From Nitrosopumilus sp. b1 (lineage in GTDB: Archaea > Thermoproteota > Nitrososphaeria > Nitrososphaerales > Nitrosopumilaceae), in contig NZ_MU078719.1 of NCBI RefSeq assembly GCF_014078545.1, forward strand, positions 1 through 64,000: DNA of 64,000 nucleotides. Direction: 5' to 3'. This document shows positions 33,735 to 41,601 of this stretch, one piece after another; position 1 is the stretch's first letter, and the number at the start of each line of letters is the position of its first letter. Made by a program: the position numbers and the translations under genes. The notes under the pieces were generated by a model that did not search any database, had not been told where the DNA came from, and saw only the letters and a list, made by a program, of their open reading frames with translations.

Positions 33735-34211
33735 TTACTCGATTTTTACACTATTCATCTTTGCTTCTTGTAATGGACAATCATTATTGTCCCTTTGTAG
33801 ATTTACAATTTTGTCGGCTACTTCGATTCCTTCGGTAACTTCCCCAAATACAGTGTATTGACCATCTAGGAAAGTACTATCTGTAGTAACAATGAAGAAT
33901 TGTGAGCCTGCACTATCTGGATCCATCGCTCTAGCCATTGAAACAATTCCTCTTCTATGTGATCTTGAATTGAATTCTGCCTTTACAGTATAACCGGGTC
34001 CACCCATGCCCCATTGGCTCTTATCTGGTTTTTTTGTATTGGGGTCTCCACCCTGAATCATAAAGCCAGGAATAACCCTATGAAATAGTGTACCGTTGTA
34101 AAAACCAGAATTAGCTAATTTTTGAAAATTTCTAACTGTCTCAGGTGCGAGATCCGGCAATAAGCGAAAAGTAATAGTTCCAAAATTTGTATCAATTATG
34201 ACATTCGTCAT
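33735..34211 (-). CDS. Cytosolic cyclophilin-type peptidyl-prolyl isomerase
   Basis: 158 residues with the complete cyclophilin core: F-H-R-V-I-P-G-F-M-I-Q-G-G-D-P, M-A-R-A, G-S-Q-F-F-I and D-G-Q-Y-T-V-F-G. No signal peptide, unlike the paralogue at 6922-8454. Catalyses Xaa-Pro isomerisation during folding. Probably cotranscribed with the exported protein downstream. Confidence 0.93.
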   Translation of the reverse strand: MTNVIIDTNFGTITFRLLPDLAPETVRNFQKLANSGFYNGTLFHRVIPGFMIQGGDPNTKKPDKSQWGMGGPGYTVKAEFNSRSHRRGIVSMARAMDPDSAGSQFFIVTTDSTFLDGQYTVFGEVTEGIEVADKIVNLQRDNNDCPLQEAKMNSVKIE

Positions 34212-34306
34212 TTCTGATTTTCAACAGTATTATCATAAGAGTCTTTTGTATAATTTATTCAAAAAATGTCTAGTTTACACTAAACCATATACTTGTACCC
34301 CAAAGT

Positions 34307-34320
34307 AACCCAATTGGGTT
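34307..34320. promoter_or_regulatory. 14-bp palindrome in intergenic region
   Basis: AACCCAATTGGGTT is perfectly self-complementary and is followed by TTAACTTTTTT. It lies in the 275-bp gap between the cyclophilin start and the HTH gene. It could be an operator for either promoter, or a hairpin plus T-run terminator; the sequence alone does not decide. Confidence 0.35.
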
Positions 34321-34486
34321 TTAACTTTTTTGATTAGTATGTAATTCTTGGAAAGTTTTTGCGACTTTGATAGAAATTATTTATTTTCAAAAATTTACAA
34401 GCCGATTGATTTTCTAAACTTTGAATTGTATGAAGTATCAAATGGAAAGTAATAGTCTTATATAGAACAACTAAAATTTAGATTTC

Positions 34487-34717
34487 GTGAATCGTACAAA
34501 TCAGAGCACAGTTATCAAAGAAGCAATCAACTCTTATCTTGATAAAGGTCTGACAGACAAACAAGACATCTATACAAAAGTGGTAGATGAATTAGGTGTT
34601 CCAAGACCAACGGTCCGTAGAGTTGCAAGAGATCTTAGAAACGAGTTGTTAGAGAAAATTAAAATTTTACAGTCTGAAGTTCAAAAACCGACTCTCATCG
34701 AAGAAGAGACTTCTTAG
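34487..34717 (+). CDS. Small helix-turn-helix protein, 76 aa
   Basis: 76 residues, helical. A helix, D-K-Q-D-I-Y-T-K-V-V-D-E-L-G-V-P-R-P-T-V-R-R-V-A-R-D-L as HTH, then a basic helix and acidic tail. Looks like a tri-helical DNA-binding domain. GTG start, 27 nt from a strong CTTATATA box (34457-34464): leaderless. Target unknown. Confidence 0.7.
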   Translation: MNRTNQSTVIKEAINSYLDKGLTDKQDIYTKVVDELGVPRPTVRRVARDLRNELLEKIKILQSEVQKPTLIEEETS

Positions 34718-34799
34718 CCTCTCTTTTCTTTTTAATTATTAATATCAGATTACGGTATCGACATTACTAATATAAGCAACCAACTTTTTGATCTAAAAT

Positions 34800-35285
34800 A
34801 TGGGTTATTTACGTAACCATTTGGCAACCGTTGTTTGTGGTGCTTTTGCAGCAGTATTGACAGGTTTATGGCCAATTTTTCTAGATTTTGCACCACTATT
34901 GAATTTCATCTTCATTATGGCAGTACCAATCACTTGGTTTCTAACCTTCACGTGCTGGATTGCCCAAAAAAGCACTGATTATATGAAGAACTATCATGGT
35001 GGAGAGTCTCATCATGAAAAAAAAAGCTTGAGTAATTCACAAGCGACCGTTCAAGTTTACAAATCAGACGGTAAAGTAGCAAGTCCAAGTCAGATAAATG
35101 AGGCAAGATTAGAACTAGGTGATGATTTAGAAAAGTTACGAGATACTGTCAAAATCAAAGATTCTGAGATCGAACGGCTAAAACAAGAGATTGCAAATCT
35201 AGAGACACTAGTCCAAATTGAATCTCTAAAGACCGAACTAGCAAATCTTAAGGCACTTGCTTCTGAGCGAAAATCAAAAAGATAA
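34800..35285 (+). CDS. Two-helix membrane protein with C-terminal coiled coil
   Basis: 161 residues: two hydrophobic helices in the first about 60, then a polar linker and a coiled coil (about 105-155) with heptad leucines (L-E-K-L-R-D-T-V, I-E-R-L-K-Q-E-I-A-N-L-E, L-K-T-E-L-A-N-L). ATG 34800 is 28 nt from a TAATATAAG box. Likely a membrane scaffold or mechanosensor; no family recognised. Confidence 0.6.
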   Translation: MGYLRNHLATVVCGAFAAVLTGLWPIFLDFAPLLNFIFIMAVPITWFLTFTCWIAQKSTDYMKNYHGGESHHEKKSLSNSQATVQVYKSDGKVASPSQINEARLELGDDLEKLRDTVKIKDSEIERLKQEIANLETLVQIESLKTELANLKALASERKSKR

Positions 35286-35290
35286 ATGAA

Positions 35291-35419
35291 TTATTTTTTA
35301 CAGTGTTCACATTGAACTATCTCGTGCCTGTCCTTACATCCTGGACAGCTTACAGCCCCGCCAAAATGACATTTGCATTCACATAATTGGTTCGTATCTT
35401 CTCTAGTGTAATTATTCAT
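35291..35419 (-). CDS. Cys-rich microprotein, 42 aa
   Basis: 42 residues with seven cysteines: C-E-C-K-C-H, C-P-G-C, C-E-H-C, plus three His. That is enough for two zinc sites. The ATG lies 2 nt after the stop of the FMN reductase gene, so it is translated as its operon partner. Too short for most gene callers; unrecognised. Confidence 0.6.
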   Translation of the reverse strand: MNNYTREDTNQLCECKCHFGGAVSCPGCKDRHEIVQCEHCKK

Positions 35420-35421
35420 CT

Positions 35422-35958
35422 CTAATCCTTTTTTGCAATGACTTTATTTGCCAAAGCAAGTGTTTCATCAACTAATTCTTTTAATCTTGTTTCATTGACT
35501 GAATCAATAATCTTGTTTTCACCAAACATATCTGCAGTCATATACACAGCTTTTGGATTAGTTATAACTCTAAAATAAGACATTAACTGTGTTAATACTG
35601 TCTGTACATCTGTAAAACCAATATTTCCAGATGCTAAAATTGCTAGACCCGAAACTTTTCCTGCAGTGGATCTATAATTGATAAATTCAAATAGATTTTT
35701 TAACGCTGCACTGAAAAATGAATTGTAAATTGGTGATCCAATTAACCAAACATCTGCTTCAGTAATGTCTTTTGCAGCTTGTTTTGTTGTTTCATTATAT
35801 TCTACATCTGGACCTCTGTAATAATCAATTTTTCCTTCAGATAGATTGATGAATTTAACATCGTGATTTTTTGTTTTTACATAATCAAAAACAAATTTCA
35901 TCATCACTTGAGTGACCGCATTCTTTCTAGGACTGCCAGAAATTACAACAATTTTCAT
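35422..35958 (-). CDS. NADPH-dependent FMN reductase-like flavoprotein
   Basis: 178 residues, flavodoxin-like fold. I-S-G-S-P-R-K-N (phosphate loop), G-S-P-I-Y-N-S-F-F-S-A-A-L-K-N (isoalloxazine contact). Reduces FMN or a quinone/azo-type substrate with NAD(P)H. A TATATTTAA box (about 35979-35987) is 25 nt from the ATG. Operon with a Cys-rich microprotein. Confidence 0.85.
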   Translation of the reverse strand: MKIVVISGSPRKNAVTQVMMKFVFDYVKTKNHDVKFINLSEGKIDYYRGPDVEYNETTKQAAKDITEADVWLIGSPIYNSFFSAALKNLFEFINYRSTAGKVSGLAILASGNIGFTDVQTVLTQLMSYFRVITNPKAVYMTADMFGENKIIDSVNETRLKELVDETLALANKVIAKKD

Positions 35959-35999
35959 AATGACTCTGATTTTGAATTATATTTAAATTAAAATTAAAG

Positions 36000-36092
36000 C
36001 GGGCTCGGAGGGCTTCGATCCCTCGACCTGTAACTTAGGAGGCTACCGCGCTATCCATGTTTCGCGTCATTAAGACTCTGCGCCACAAGCCC
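36000..36092 (-). tRNA. tRNA-Arg (anticodon CCU) with predicted 17-nt D-loop intron
   Basis: The minus strand folds into a full cloverleaf. Acceptor GGGCTTG/CGAGCCC with discriminator G, anticodon stem GTAGC/GTTAC with loop CTCCTAA (CCU), T stem GAGGG/CCCTC. The D loop is 28 nt instead of about 10. Bases 36061-36077 (minus strand AGTCTTAATGACGCGAA) are the probable intron: they form a bulge-helix-bulge-like fold, with GUG/CAU outer helix, CGC/GCG central helix and AGA/AAA bulges. Removal leaves an 11-nt D loop and a normal 76-nt tRNA. CCA is not encoded. Confidence 0.88.
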
Positions 36093-36116
36093 AGCAAAAA
36101 AAATGTACGTAATTAT

Positions 36117-36827
36117 TTAAGCGTAATCAAGATTTGCCTTGATTAATCTCTCAATTTTGTTCCAATCAGAATTTTCTTTTCCTTCCCATTTCTCATAAAA
36201 TACAACATCCTTTAGATCTAATCTCGGTAACCATCCTGCAGTCTCAAGATCTGGTTTTGAAGAGAATTCTTCTACGTAACCTAAACACAGGTAAGCCACT
36301 GGAATTACGTGTTCAGGAAGATCTAATGCTTCTTTGAGTACATTATTAGAAAGAATGCTTACCCAACCTAAACCAATACCTTCAGTTCTAGCGGCTAACC
36401 ATAAATTTTGAACTGCACAACATACGCTGTATATCCCAGTTTCTGGAATACTGGAACGACCAATTACAAATGGACCAAATCTAGATGGATCATAAGTGAC
36501 ACAAATGTTTACAGGAGATTCTATGATCCCCTCAAGTTTTAATGAAAGATATTTTGAGCGTTTAGGATCATCAATTAACTGAGAAGTTCTTTCTCTTTCC
36601 TCATCAAATGATTCTTTAACCATTTTTTTAGTCTGATCGTCTTTAATCAAAATAAAATTCCAAGGTTGTGAAAATCCTACCGATGGCGCATGATGAGCAG
36701 CATTCAAAATTCTTGTTAGAATTTCTTCATCAATAGCTTTTGAAGTAAATCTGGAACGAACATCTCTTCTTGAAAAGATCGCCTTGTAAAGACCATCTTT
36801 TTCTTCATTGGAAAATTCATCGTTCAT
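36117..36827 (-). CDS. bluB: BluB, 5,6-dimethylbenzimidazole synthase
   Basis: 236 residues of the nitroreductase fold, BluB branch: R-R-D-V-R-S-R-F, A-A-H-H-A-P-S-V-G-F-S-Q-P-W, L-K-L-E-G-I, and N-L-W-L-A-A-R-T-E-G-I-G-L-G-W-V-S-I. BluB oxidatively breaks FMNH2 to make 5,6-dimethylbenzimidazole, the lower ligand of cobalamin. Sits with CbiE and CbiH scattered in the same window; the organism probably makes true B12. A GTTTAACAAA box is about 28 nt upstream. Confidence 0.88.
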   Translation of the reverse strand: MNDEFSNEEKDGLYKAIFSRRDVRSRFTSKAIDEEILTRILNAAHHAPSVGFSQPWNFILIKDDQTKKMVKESFDEERERTSQLIDDPKRSKYLSLKLEGIIESPVNICVTYDPSRFGPFVIGRSSIPETGIYSVCCAVQNLWLAARTEGIGLGWVSILSNNVLKEALDLPEHVIPVAYLCLGYVEEFSSKPDLETAGWLPRLDLKDVVFYEKWEGKENSDWNKIERLIKANLDYA

Positions 36828-36895
36828 CTATTAGGATACTGATTCTTCCTTTTGTTAAACGTTAATAATGTCTGCAGGGAGCTTTCTAGTTTAGT

Positions 36896-36969
36896 GGGCC
36901 GGTAGTCTAGCTGGTTAGGATACCGCCTCGACACGGCGGTGATCGTGAGTTCGAATCTCTCTCGGCCCA
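36896..36969 (+). tRNA. tRNA-Val (anticodon GAC), unusual C33
   Basis: Acceptor GGGCCGG/TCGGCCC with discriminator A, D stem GTCT/GGAT with AGCTGGTTA loop, anticodon stem CCGCC/GGCGG with loop TCGACAC. Positions 34-36 are GAC (Val). Position 33 is C, not the near-universal U, and the T stem GTGAG/CTCTC has a U50-U64 mismatch. T loop TTCGAAT is normal. Length 74 nt, no CCA encoded. Confidence 0.85.
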
Positions 36970-36982
36970 TTTTTTAAAATTT

Positions 36983-37456
36983 TTAGTTTGACTTGAACTC
37001 TTTCTCGATAAGGCTCCAAGCCGATTCTACAACAACCATTCCGTTTACGCTAAAATCTAATTCTTCACCATTAACTATGGCATTGTATTGCTGTGCATTT
37101 TGTTCAGTTAATGTAAGGTAAAACATATTCTTTAACGGAATCTCGGCACCAGGATAGAACGCTGCTCGTCCAGGCATTGCAACATCTTCTGTTGAATACT
37201 GTCCAGACCCAATTAGAACCCCATCTGCATATAGATCGTAACTGATACTTGGAATGGTAAACGTCTTTTCACTTGGATTCTTTACAAGAAACATAACCTC
37301 TAATGTTGCCCGATTATCAATATTATTTACATCAATCACTTGTACATCAAACAAATCGATTTCTATTTTGTCCAATTCTGGATTATCAAGACTTGCATAA
37401 AACACAAAACCGCCCATCATTGCAAGCAATCCAGCAATGGCTGCATAGACAGTCAT
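36983..37456 (-). CDS. Membrane-anchored LEA14-like protein (second)
   Basis: 157 residues. An N-terminal anchor (about 1-22), then a LEA14/WHy-like domain (V-M-F-L-V-K-N-P-S-E-K-T-F-T-I-P, Y-D-L-Y-A-D-G-V-L-I-G-S-G). ATG 37456 is 25 nt from a GATACAATA box; TTG 37474 is in frame. Similar in plan to 31368-31823, suggesting a small paralogous family outside the membrane. Confidence 0.65.
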   Translation of the reverse strand: MTVYAAIAGLLAMMGGFVFYASLDNPELDKIEIDLFDVQVIDVNNIDNRATLEVMFLVKNPSEKTFTIPSISYDLYADGVLIGSGQYSTEDVAMPGRAAFYPGAEIPLKNMFYLTLTEQNAQQYNAIVNGEELDFSVNGMVVVESAWSLIEKEFKSN

Positions 37457-37545
37457 CTTACTTTGTAGTCCCAAGTTATTGTATCAAATTTTGGACAACT
37501 AAAAAACGTTATCAAAAACCAAATACCTAAAATGTATTTGATGGT

Positions 37546-38055
37546 ATGTACGATATGCCTCTTGAACAAACAATTATCACTTGGATACACCTTGTATCTG
37601 CTGCAATCTGGGTAGGAGGCTCTCTTTTCATCGGTGTTGTGTTAGCACCAGTGTTAAAAAAATCATCAATGTCACTTGAAGAGAGACTACAAATGATGAT
37701 TACTGTTGGAAGGAGATTTAATCGAATTGCAATTCCATCATTAATTTTACTAATTGCAACTGGAATATACTCGTCCCATAATTTTCTTACAGCCAATTCT
37801 TATCAATTATTATTTTCTACCAGTTATGGAAATTTCTTATTAATCAAAATTTTTTTGGTAATTCTGCTTTTAGTGACATTTGCAATACATGTTAGAATTA
37901 TTCGAAAAGACGTAGAAGAAAAAATCTTATCAAAAAAACTATCTCCGCAACAAATTCAAACATTAAGAAAAAAAATCATCATTTTAGGTGAGGTAACAGT
38001 AGTAATCTCGGTTGCAATTTTATTTTTTGCAGCACTGTTAGATTCTGGAGCCTGA
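37546..38055 (+). CDS. CopD-like four-helix membrane protein
   Basis: 169 residues. I-I-T-W-I-H-L-V-S-A-A-I-W-V-G-G-S-L-F opens helix 1 with the family W-x-H-x-x-x-x-x-W-x-G-G pattern; a conserved R-R-F-N-R follows and three more helices. CopD-family proteins are linked with copper import or haem. No copper-binding CopC gene is adjacent. It converges with rtcA, overlapping by 18 bp. Confidence 0.75.
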   Translation: MYDMPLEQTIITWIHLVSAAIWVGGSLFIGVVLAPVLKKSSMSLEERLQMMITVGRRFNRIAIPSLILLIATGIYSSHNFLTANSYQLLFSTSYGNFLLIKIFLVILLLVTFAIHVRIIRKDVEEKILSKKLSPQQIQTLRKKIIILGEVTVVISVAILFFAALLDSGA

Positions 38056-39063
38056 AGCCCCCTCAACTCTTATCTCAAATCCACCATCAATTCTCCCAAT
38101 TCCATACTTACAACCTGTAATCTTTGATGTAACATACAGATTTGTCTCCAAATGTTTTGTGATAGAATTTACCCTAAATACTGAAATGCCATCTACCAAC
38201 GCTGCAGGGATAACTATCATATCTGCAAGGTGAGAATCTATTCCTAGATTGCATTCAATAAAACTCTTAGAAATATCTGAAAATTTGAAATTTTTTACAT
38301 TGAGTAATCCATCTATTCCAATTATCGATTTTGCATCCTTACTAGAGATCAAAATGCTTGCCCCCTTGTCAAACGCATCTTCATTTCTTATCTTTAATTG
38401 AGTAACAAAATTTGCTTTTTCCAAATTTTTAGAAATTTTTTTTACTTCTGTTTCAATAATGTTGCTAGGAATTTTTGAATAAGTACAATGAATGTCTGCT
38501 TCTCTAGTTTCTCTTTTAGTAAATGATATGGTGCTTAATTTTTTTGTAGGTAAAACATTTAGATTTACAATTCCATTTCCTTTAGGATAATACCCTCTCC
38601 GTTCTACATCCAAAGAAAAAGATATCCCAAATCTACTATAAGCTTCTTGCAAAACAATTTTTGTGTAGTCTATTGTTGGACTCCAAGATACGTCAGTTCC
38701 TCCTATAATCTTTAATTCAAGATTTTTTCTTGATAAAGAAACTACAGGTATCAGTACTTGTGAAATTAATGATATACTTCCAGCAGTACCAACATTTTCT
38801 ATAATTTTCTGATCCTGAATTAGACCCGGTACAAATTTTATACAAGTCGAACCAATTTCTAATCCATGAACTTCTGCATTACAAATTTTTGCTAATATTC
38901 TAATTGAAGTCAAATGTTGTGCGCTCAATCCTGGAGTTTTTCGCTTTGCTCTAATGTTGTTAATCTGAATTGGTTTCTGCGTTATACATGATAACGATAT
39001 TGCACTACGAAGTATCTGTCCTCCACCTTCACCATACGAACCATCTATCTCAAAAAAATCCAT
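38038..39063 (-). CDS. rtcA: RNA 3'-terminal phosphate cyclase
   Basis: 341 residues. G-S-Y-G-E-G-G-G-Q-I-L-R-S opens the enzyme, followed by R-A-K-R-K-T-P-G-L-S-A-Q-H-L and the C-terminal catalytic-His region (D-S-H-L-A-D and I-T-K-H-L-E-T-N). Converts RNA 3'-phosphate to 2',3'-cyclic phosphate with ATP. RtcB ligase is not in the window. Confidence 0.92.
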   Translation of the reverse strand: MDFFEIDGSYGEGGGQILRSAISLSCITQKPIQINNIRAKRKTPGLSAQHLTSIRILAKICNAEVHGLEIGSTCIKFVPGLIQDQKIIENVGTAGSISLISQVLIPVVSLSRKNLELKIIGGTDVSWSPTIDYTKIVLQEAYSRFGISFSLDVERRGYYPKGNGIVNLNVLPTKKLSTISFTKRETREADIHCTYSKIPSNIIETEVKKISKNLEKANFVTQLKIRNEDAFDKGASILISSKDAKSIIGIDGLLNVKNFKFSDISKSFIECNLGIDSHLADMIVIPAALVDGISVFRVNSITKHLETNLYVTSKITGCKYGIGRIDGGFEIRVEGASGSRI

Positions 39064-39120
39064 ACTTTACAATATTATCCATAATGATAGTTTTTTAAAC
39101 AATTCACCTCAAATGCAATC

Positions 39121-39615
39121 GTGAATGGATTACTAATTGGAAGATTCCAACCATTTCATTTGGGTCATCTTGAAGCAATAAATTTTGCATTATCAAAAGT
39201 TGATAAATTATGGTTAGGTATTGGAAGCTCTAACAAACCCATTGGAAAAGAAAACCCCTTTCTTGCTGATGAGAGACGAAAGATGATTCAACAATCTATT
39301 GATGAAAAAAATTTCTCAAAAATTCAGATCTTTGACATTCCTGATTTTGATAATCATCAAAAATGGATGGAAAATATTGAAAAAACTGTTCCTCACTTTG
39401 ACATTGTATTTTCTAATGACGAAATGACAAGAAAGATGTACCATAGGCATGGAATCTTGACTTCAGAAATCCCATTTATTAAGAGAGAAAAGTTCAGCGG
39501 TACAAAAATTAGGGAAAAAATTAGAACCAATCAAAACTGGAAAGAACTAGTTCCATCTGGAACACAAAAAATCCTTGATGAAATAAAGGTAAAAGATCGA
39601 CTGTCTAGTCTTTAA
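39121..39615 (+). CDS. nadM: Nicotinamide-nucleotide adenylyltransferase (NadM)
   Basis: 164 residues, normal length. G-R-F-Q-P-F-H-L-G-H-L holds the H-x-G-H nucleotidyltransferase motif; F-S-G-T-K-I-R-E takes the I-S-S-T-x-x-R role. Makes NAD from NMN and ATP in the cytosol. GTG start about 24-27 nt after a TTTAAAC box near 39094-39100, which may also serve the divergent rtcA. Confidence 0.92.
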   Translation: MNGLLIGRFQPFHLGHLEAINFALSKVDKLWLGIGSSNKPIGKENPFLADERRKMIQQSIDEKNFSKIQIFDIPDFDNHQKWMENIEKTVPHFDIVFSNDEMTRKMYHRHGILTSEIPFIKREKFSGTKIREKIRTNQNWKELVPSGTQKILDEIKVKDRLSSL

Positions 39616-39655
39616 TTATAAATAATCCCCGCAAAGATTGCTTACAGGGAATTAT

Positions 39656-40801
39656 TTGGAATATCTTGTAATGTTACCTGGACCAACAAACGTGCCAGAA
39701 AGAGTGACACGTGCTATGTATACTTACATGATTAACCATCGAAGTGATGATTTTGTTAAACTGTATGAGCCATGTGTTGAAAAAACAAAGAAAGTTTTTG
39801 AGACAAATGGTGAGGCAGTTTGTTTATCTGCCTCTGGAACTGGTGCAGTAGAAGCAAGTGTTGTTAATTTAATCAAAAAGGGTGATAAGGTAATCATTCC
39901 TGTAAATGGTGAATTCAGTGGTAGATTATCTCAAATGTTATCATGGGCAGGAGCTGAAGTTATCAAGCTTGAGTCTCCACCTGGTGAGAATGCAAGTTTT
40001 GATAAAGTAAAAGAGGCATTTGATAATAATAAAGACGTAAAGGCATTCTATTGTGTTTGGAACGAAACATCTACTGGCACAATGCTAAATTATCTCGATA
40101 AAGTAAAAGATCTTACTGCAAGAAACGATTCGTATTATGTGGTTGATGGAGTATCAATTGTAGGCGGAGAAGAATTCCACATGGATAAGTGGGGTGTAGA
40201 TATAGCAATGACTGGAGCACAAAAAGCATTTGCAGCTCCTCCAGGAATTTCTCCAATCTGTGTTAATGAAAGAACCAAAAAATACATGAATGCTAATCCG
40301 CCAAATACAATGTACTTCAATTTACCTAGGTATTTCAAATATTATGAAGAAGCAAAACATACTCCATTTACTCCAGCTTTACCTTTACTTTATGCATACA
40401 ATGAAGCAATGGACATAATTTTAGAAGAAGGAATGGATGCCAGAGTTAAACGTCATAGAACTTGCTCACAAGCATTGTATTCTGGTCTTAATGCAATTGG
40501 TTTAACTCCATTTGCAAAAGAAGATGCTCGTTCTACTGTTGTGATTGCATTAAATTATCTTGATGGATTAGAAGACAAAACATTCAGAAACACATTAGCA
40601 AACAAATTCAGAGTTTTAGTCGCTGGCGGATTTGGAAATCTAAAAGGCAAAGTTTTCAGAGTTGGATGCATGGGAGAAGTAAATCGCTATCATGTAATGA
40701 GAACTATCTCATCAATATCTTCTGCATTAGCAATGATGGGATATGAGACTGATACTCAAGCAGGACTCAAAGCTGCTGAAGAAAAACTAAAGTCACTCTA
40801 A
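39656..40801 (+). CDS. Serine-pyruvate/alanine-glyoxylate-type aminotransferase
   Basis: About 381 residues, class V PLP enzyme. L-P-G-P-T-N-V-P at the N-terminus, S-A-S-G-T-G-A-V-E-A, V-D-G-V-S-I-V-G-G (PLP Asp) and T-G-A-Q-K-A-F-A-A-P-P-G (PLP Lys). Transfers amino groups between Ser/Ala and glyoxylate/pyruvate. A TATA at 39615-39623 predicts transcription from about 39645, and AGGGA (39646-39650) is a Shine-Dalgarno for TTG 39656, so I favour it over TTG 39638. Confidence 0.88.
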   Translation: MEYLVMLPGPTNVPERVTRAMYTYMINHRSDDFVKLYEPCVEKTKKVFETNGEAVCLSASGTGAVEASVVNLIKKGDKVIIPVNGEFSGRLSQMLSWAGAEVIKLESPPGENASFDKVKEAFDNNKDVKAFYCVWNETSTGTMLNYLDKVKDLTARNDSYYVVDGVSIVGGEEFHMDKWGVDIAMTGAQKAFAAPPGISPICVNERTKKYMNANPPNTMYFNLPRYFKYYEEAKHTPFTPALPLLYAYNEAMDIILEEGMDARVKRHRTCSQALYSGLNAIGLTPFAKEDARSTVVIALNYLDGLEDKTFRNTLANKFRVLVAGGFGNLKGKVFRVGCMGEVNRYHVMRTISSISSALAMMGYETDTQAGLKAAEEKLKSL

Positions 40802-40845
40802 AATTTCATGTTAACTTAATATAAGGAAATTCGAGATCGATCTCA

Positions 40846-41601
40846 TTGACTTTCAGTAAGGGTTCACTAATCTTAGTTGATTATTCAGCTAAAGTGAAAG
40901 ATTCTCAGGATGTTTTTGAGACAACAATTGAAGAAGAAGCTAAGAAGCATTCAATTCATGAGCCAAATGTAAAATATCAACCAAAATTAGTTTCTGTTGG
41001 AGAGTCATGGGTTCTAAAAGGATTAGATGAAGCACTTGCAAATACAAAAGTTGGAGATAAATTAACTGTAGAAGTTTCACCTGAAAAAGGATTTGGTGCA
41101 AGAGATTCTGGAAAAGTTAGAATGATTCCATTAAGAAAATTAGGTGAAGATGCAGACAAGGTATCAGTTGGAGATTCAATTGAAATTGATGATAAACGAG
41201 GAATCATTAGATTCATTGGTTCCGGAAGAGTTCAAGTTGATTTCAATCACAGATATGCTGGAAAAACAATCCTTTATGATGTTAATGTGGTAAAGTCATT
41301 AGATACTGATGAAGATAAAATTTCAGGTATACTAAAACGACATATGCCAGTTGAAGATTCAAAACTTTCCTTTAAGAAAAATGCAAACGTGCTAGATATA
41401 ACAATTCCAGAAGAAATTTTCCGAGCCGATGGACTACAAATCATGAAACATTTCATCCAAGTGGATTTGTTCAAATTCATACCTAATCTTGAGAAAATTA
41501 ACTATATTGAAACACACGTAAACAAACAATCTAAAAAACAAGATAAAAATGAATCAGACACAGAAAAACAGGAAAAACCTGTTAGTCCAAAAACAAATTA
41601 A
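40846..41601 (+). CDS. FKBP-type peptidyl-prolyl isomerase (SlyD-like, long form)
   Basis: 251 residues. An FKBP core with V-D-Y-S-A-K-V, V-G-E-S-W-V-L-K-G-L-D-E-A-L and V-S-P-E-K-G-F-G-A, an insert-in-flap domain (F-I-G-S-G-R-V-Q-V-D-F-N-H-R-Y-A-G-K), then an archaeal C-terminal alpha/beta extension (about 160-225) and a charged tail. Prolyl isomerase and chaperone. TTG start 25 nt from TAATATAAG: leaderless. Confidence 0.9.
   Translation: MTFSKGSLILVDYSAKVKDSQDVFETTIEEEAKKHSIHEPNVKYQPKLVSVGESWVLKGLDEALANTKVGDKLTVEVSPEKGFGARDSGKVRMIPLRKLGEDADKVSVGDSIEIDDKRGIIRFIGSGRVQVDFNHRYAGKTILYDVNVVKSLDTDEDKISGILKRHMPVEDSKLSFKKNANVLDITIPEEIFRADGLQIMKHFIQVDLFKFIPNLEKINYIETHVNKQSKKQDKNESDTEKQEKPVSPKTN

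Noticed and set aside
36896-36969. tRNA-Asp
   Set aside because: Shifting the loop to read GTC would break the five-pair CCGCC/GGCGG anticodon stem; the register gives GAC (Val).
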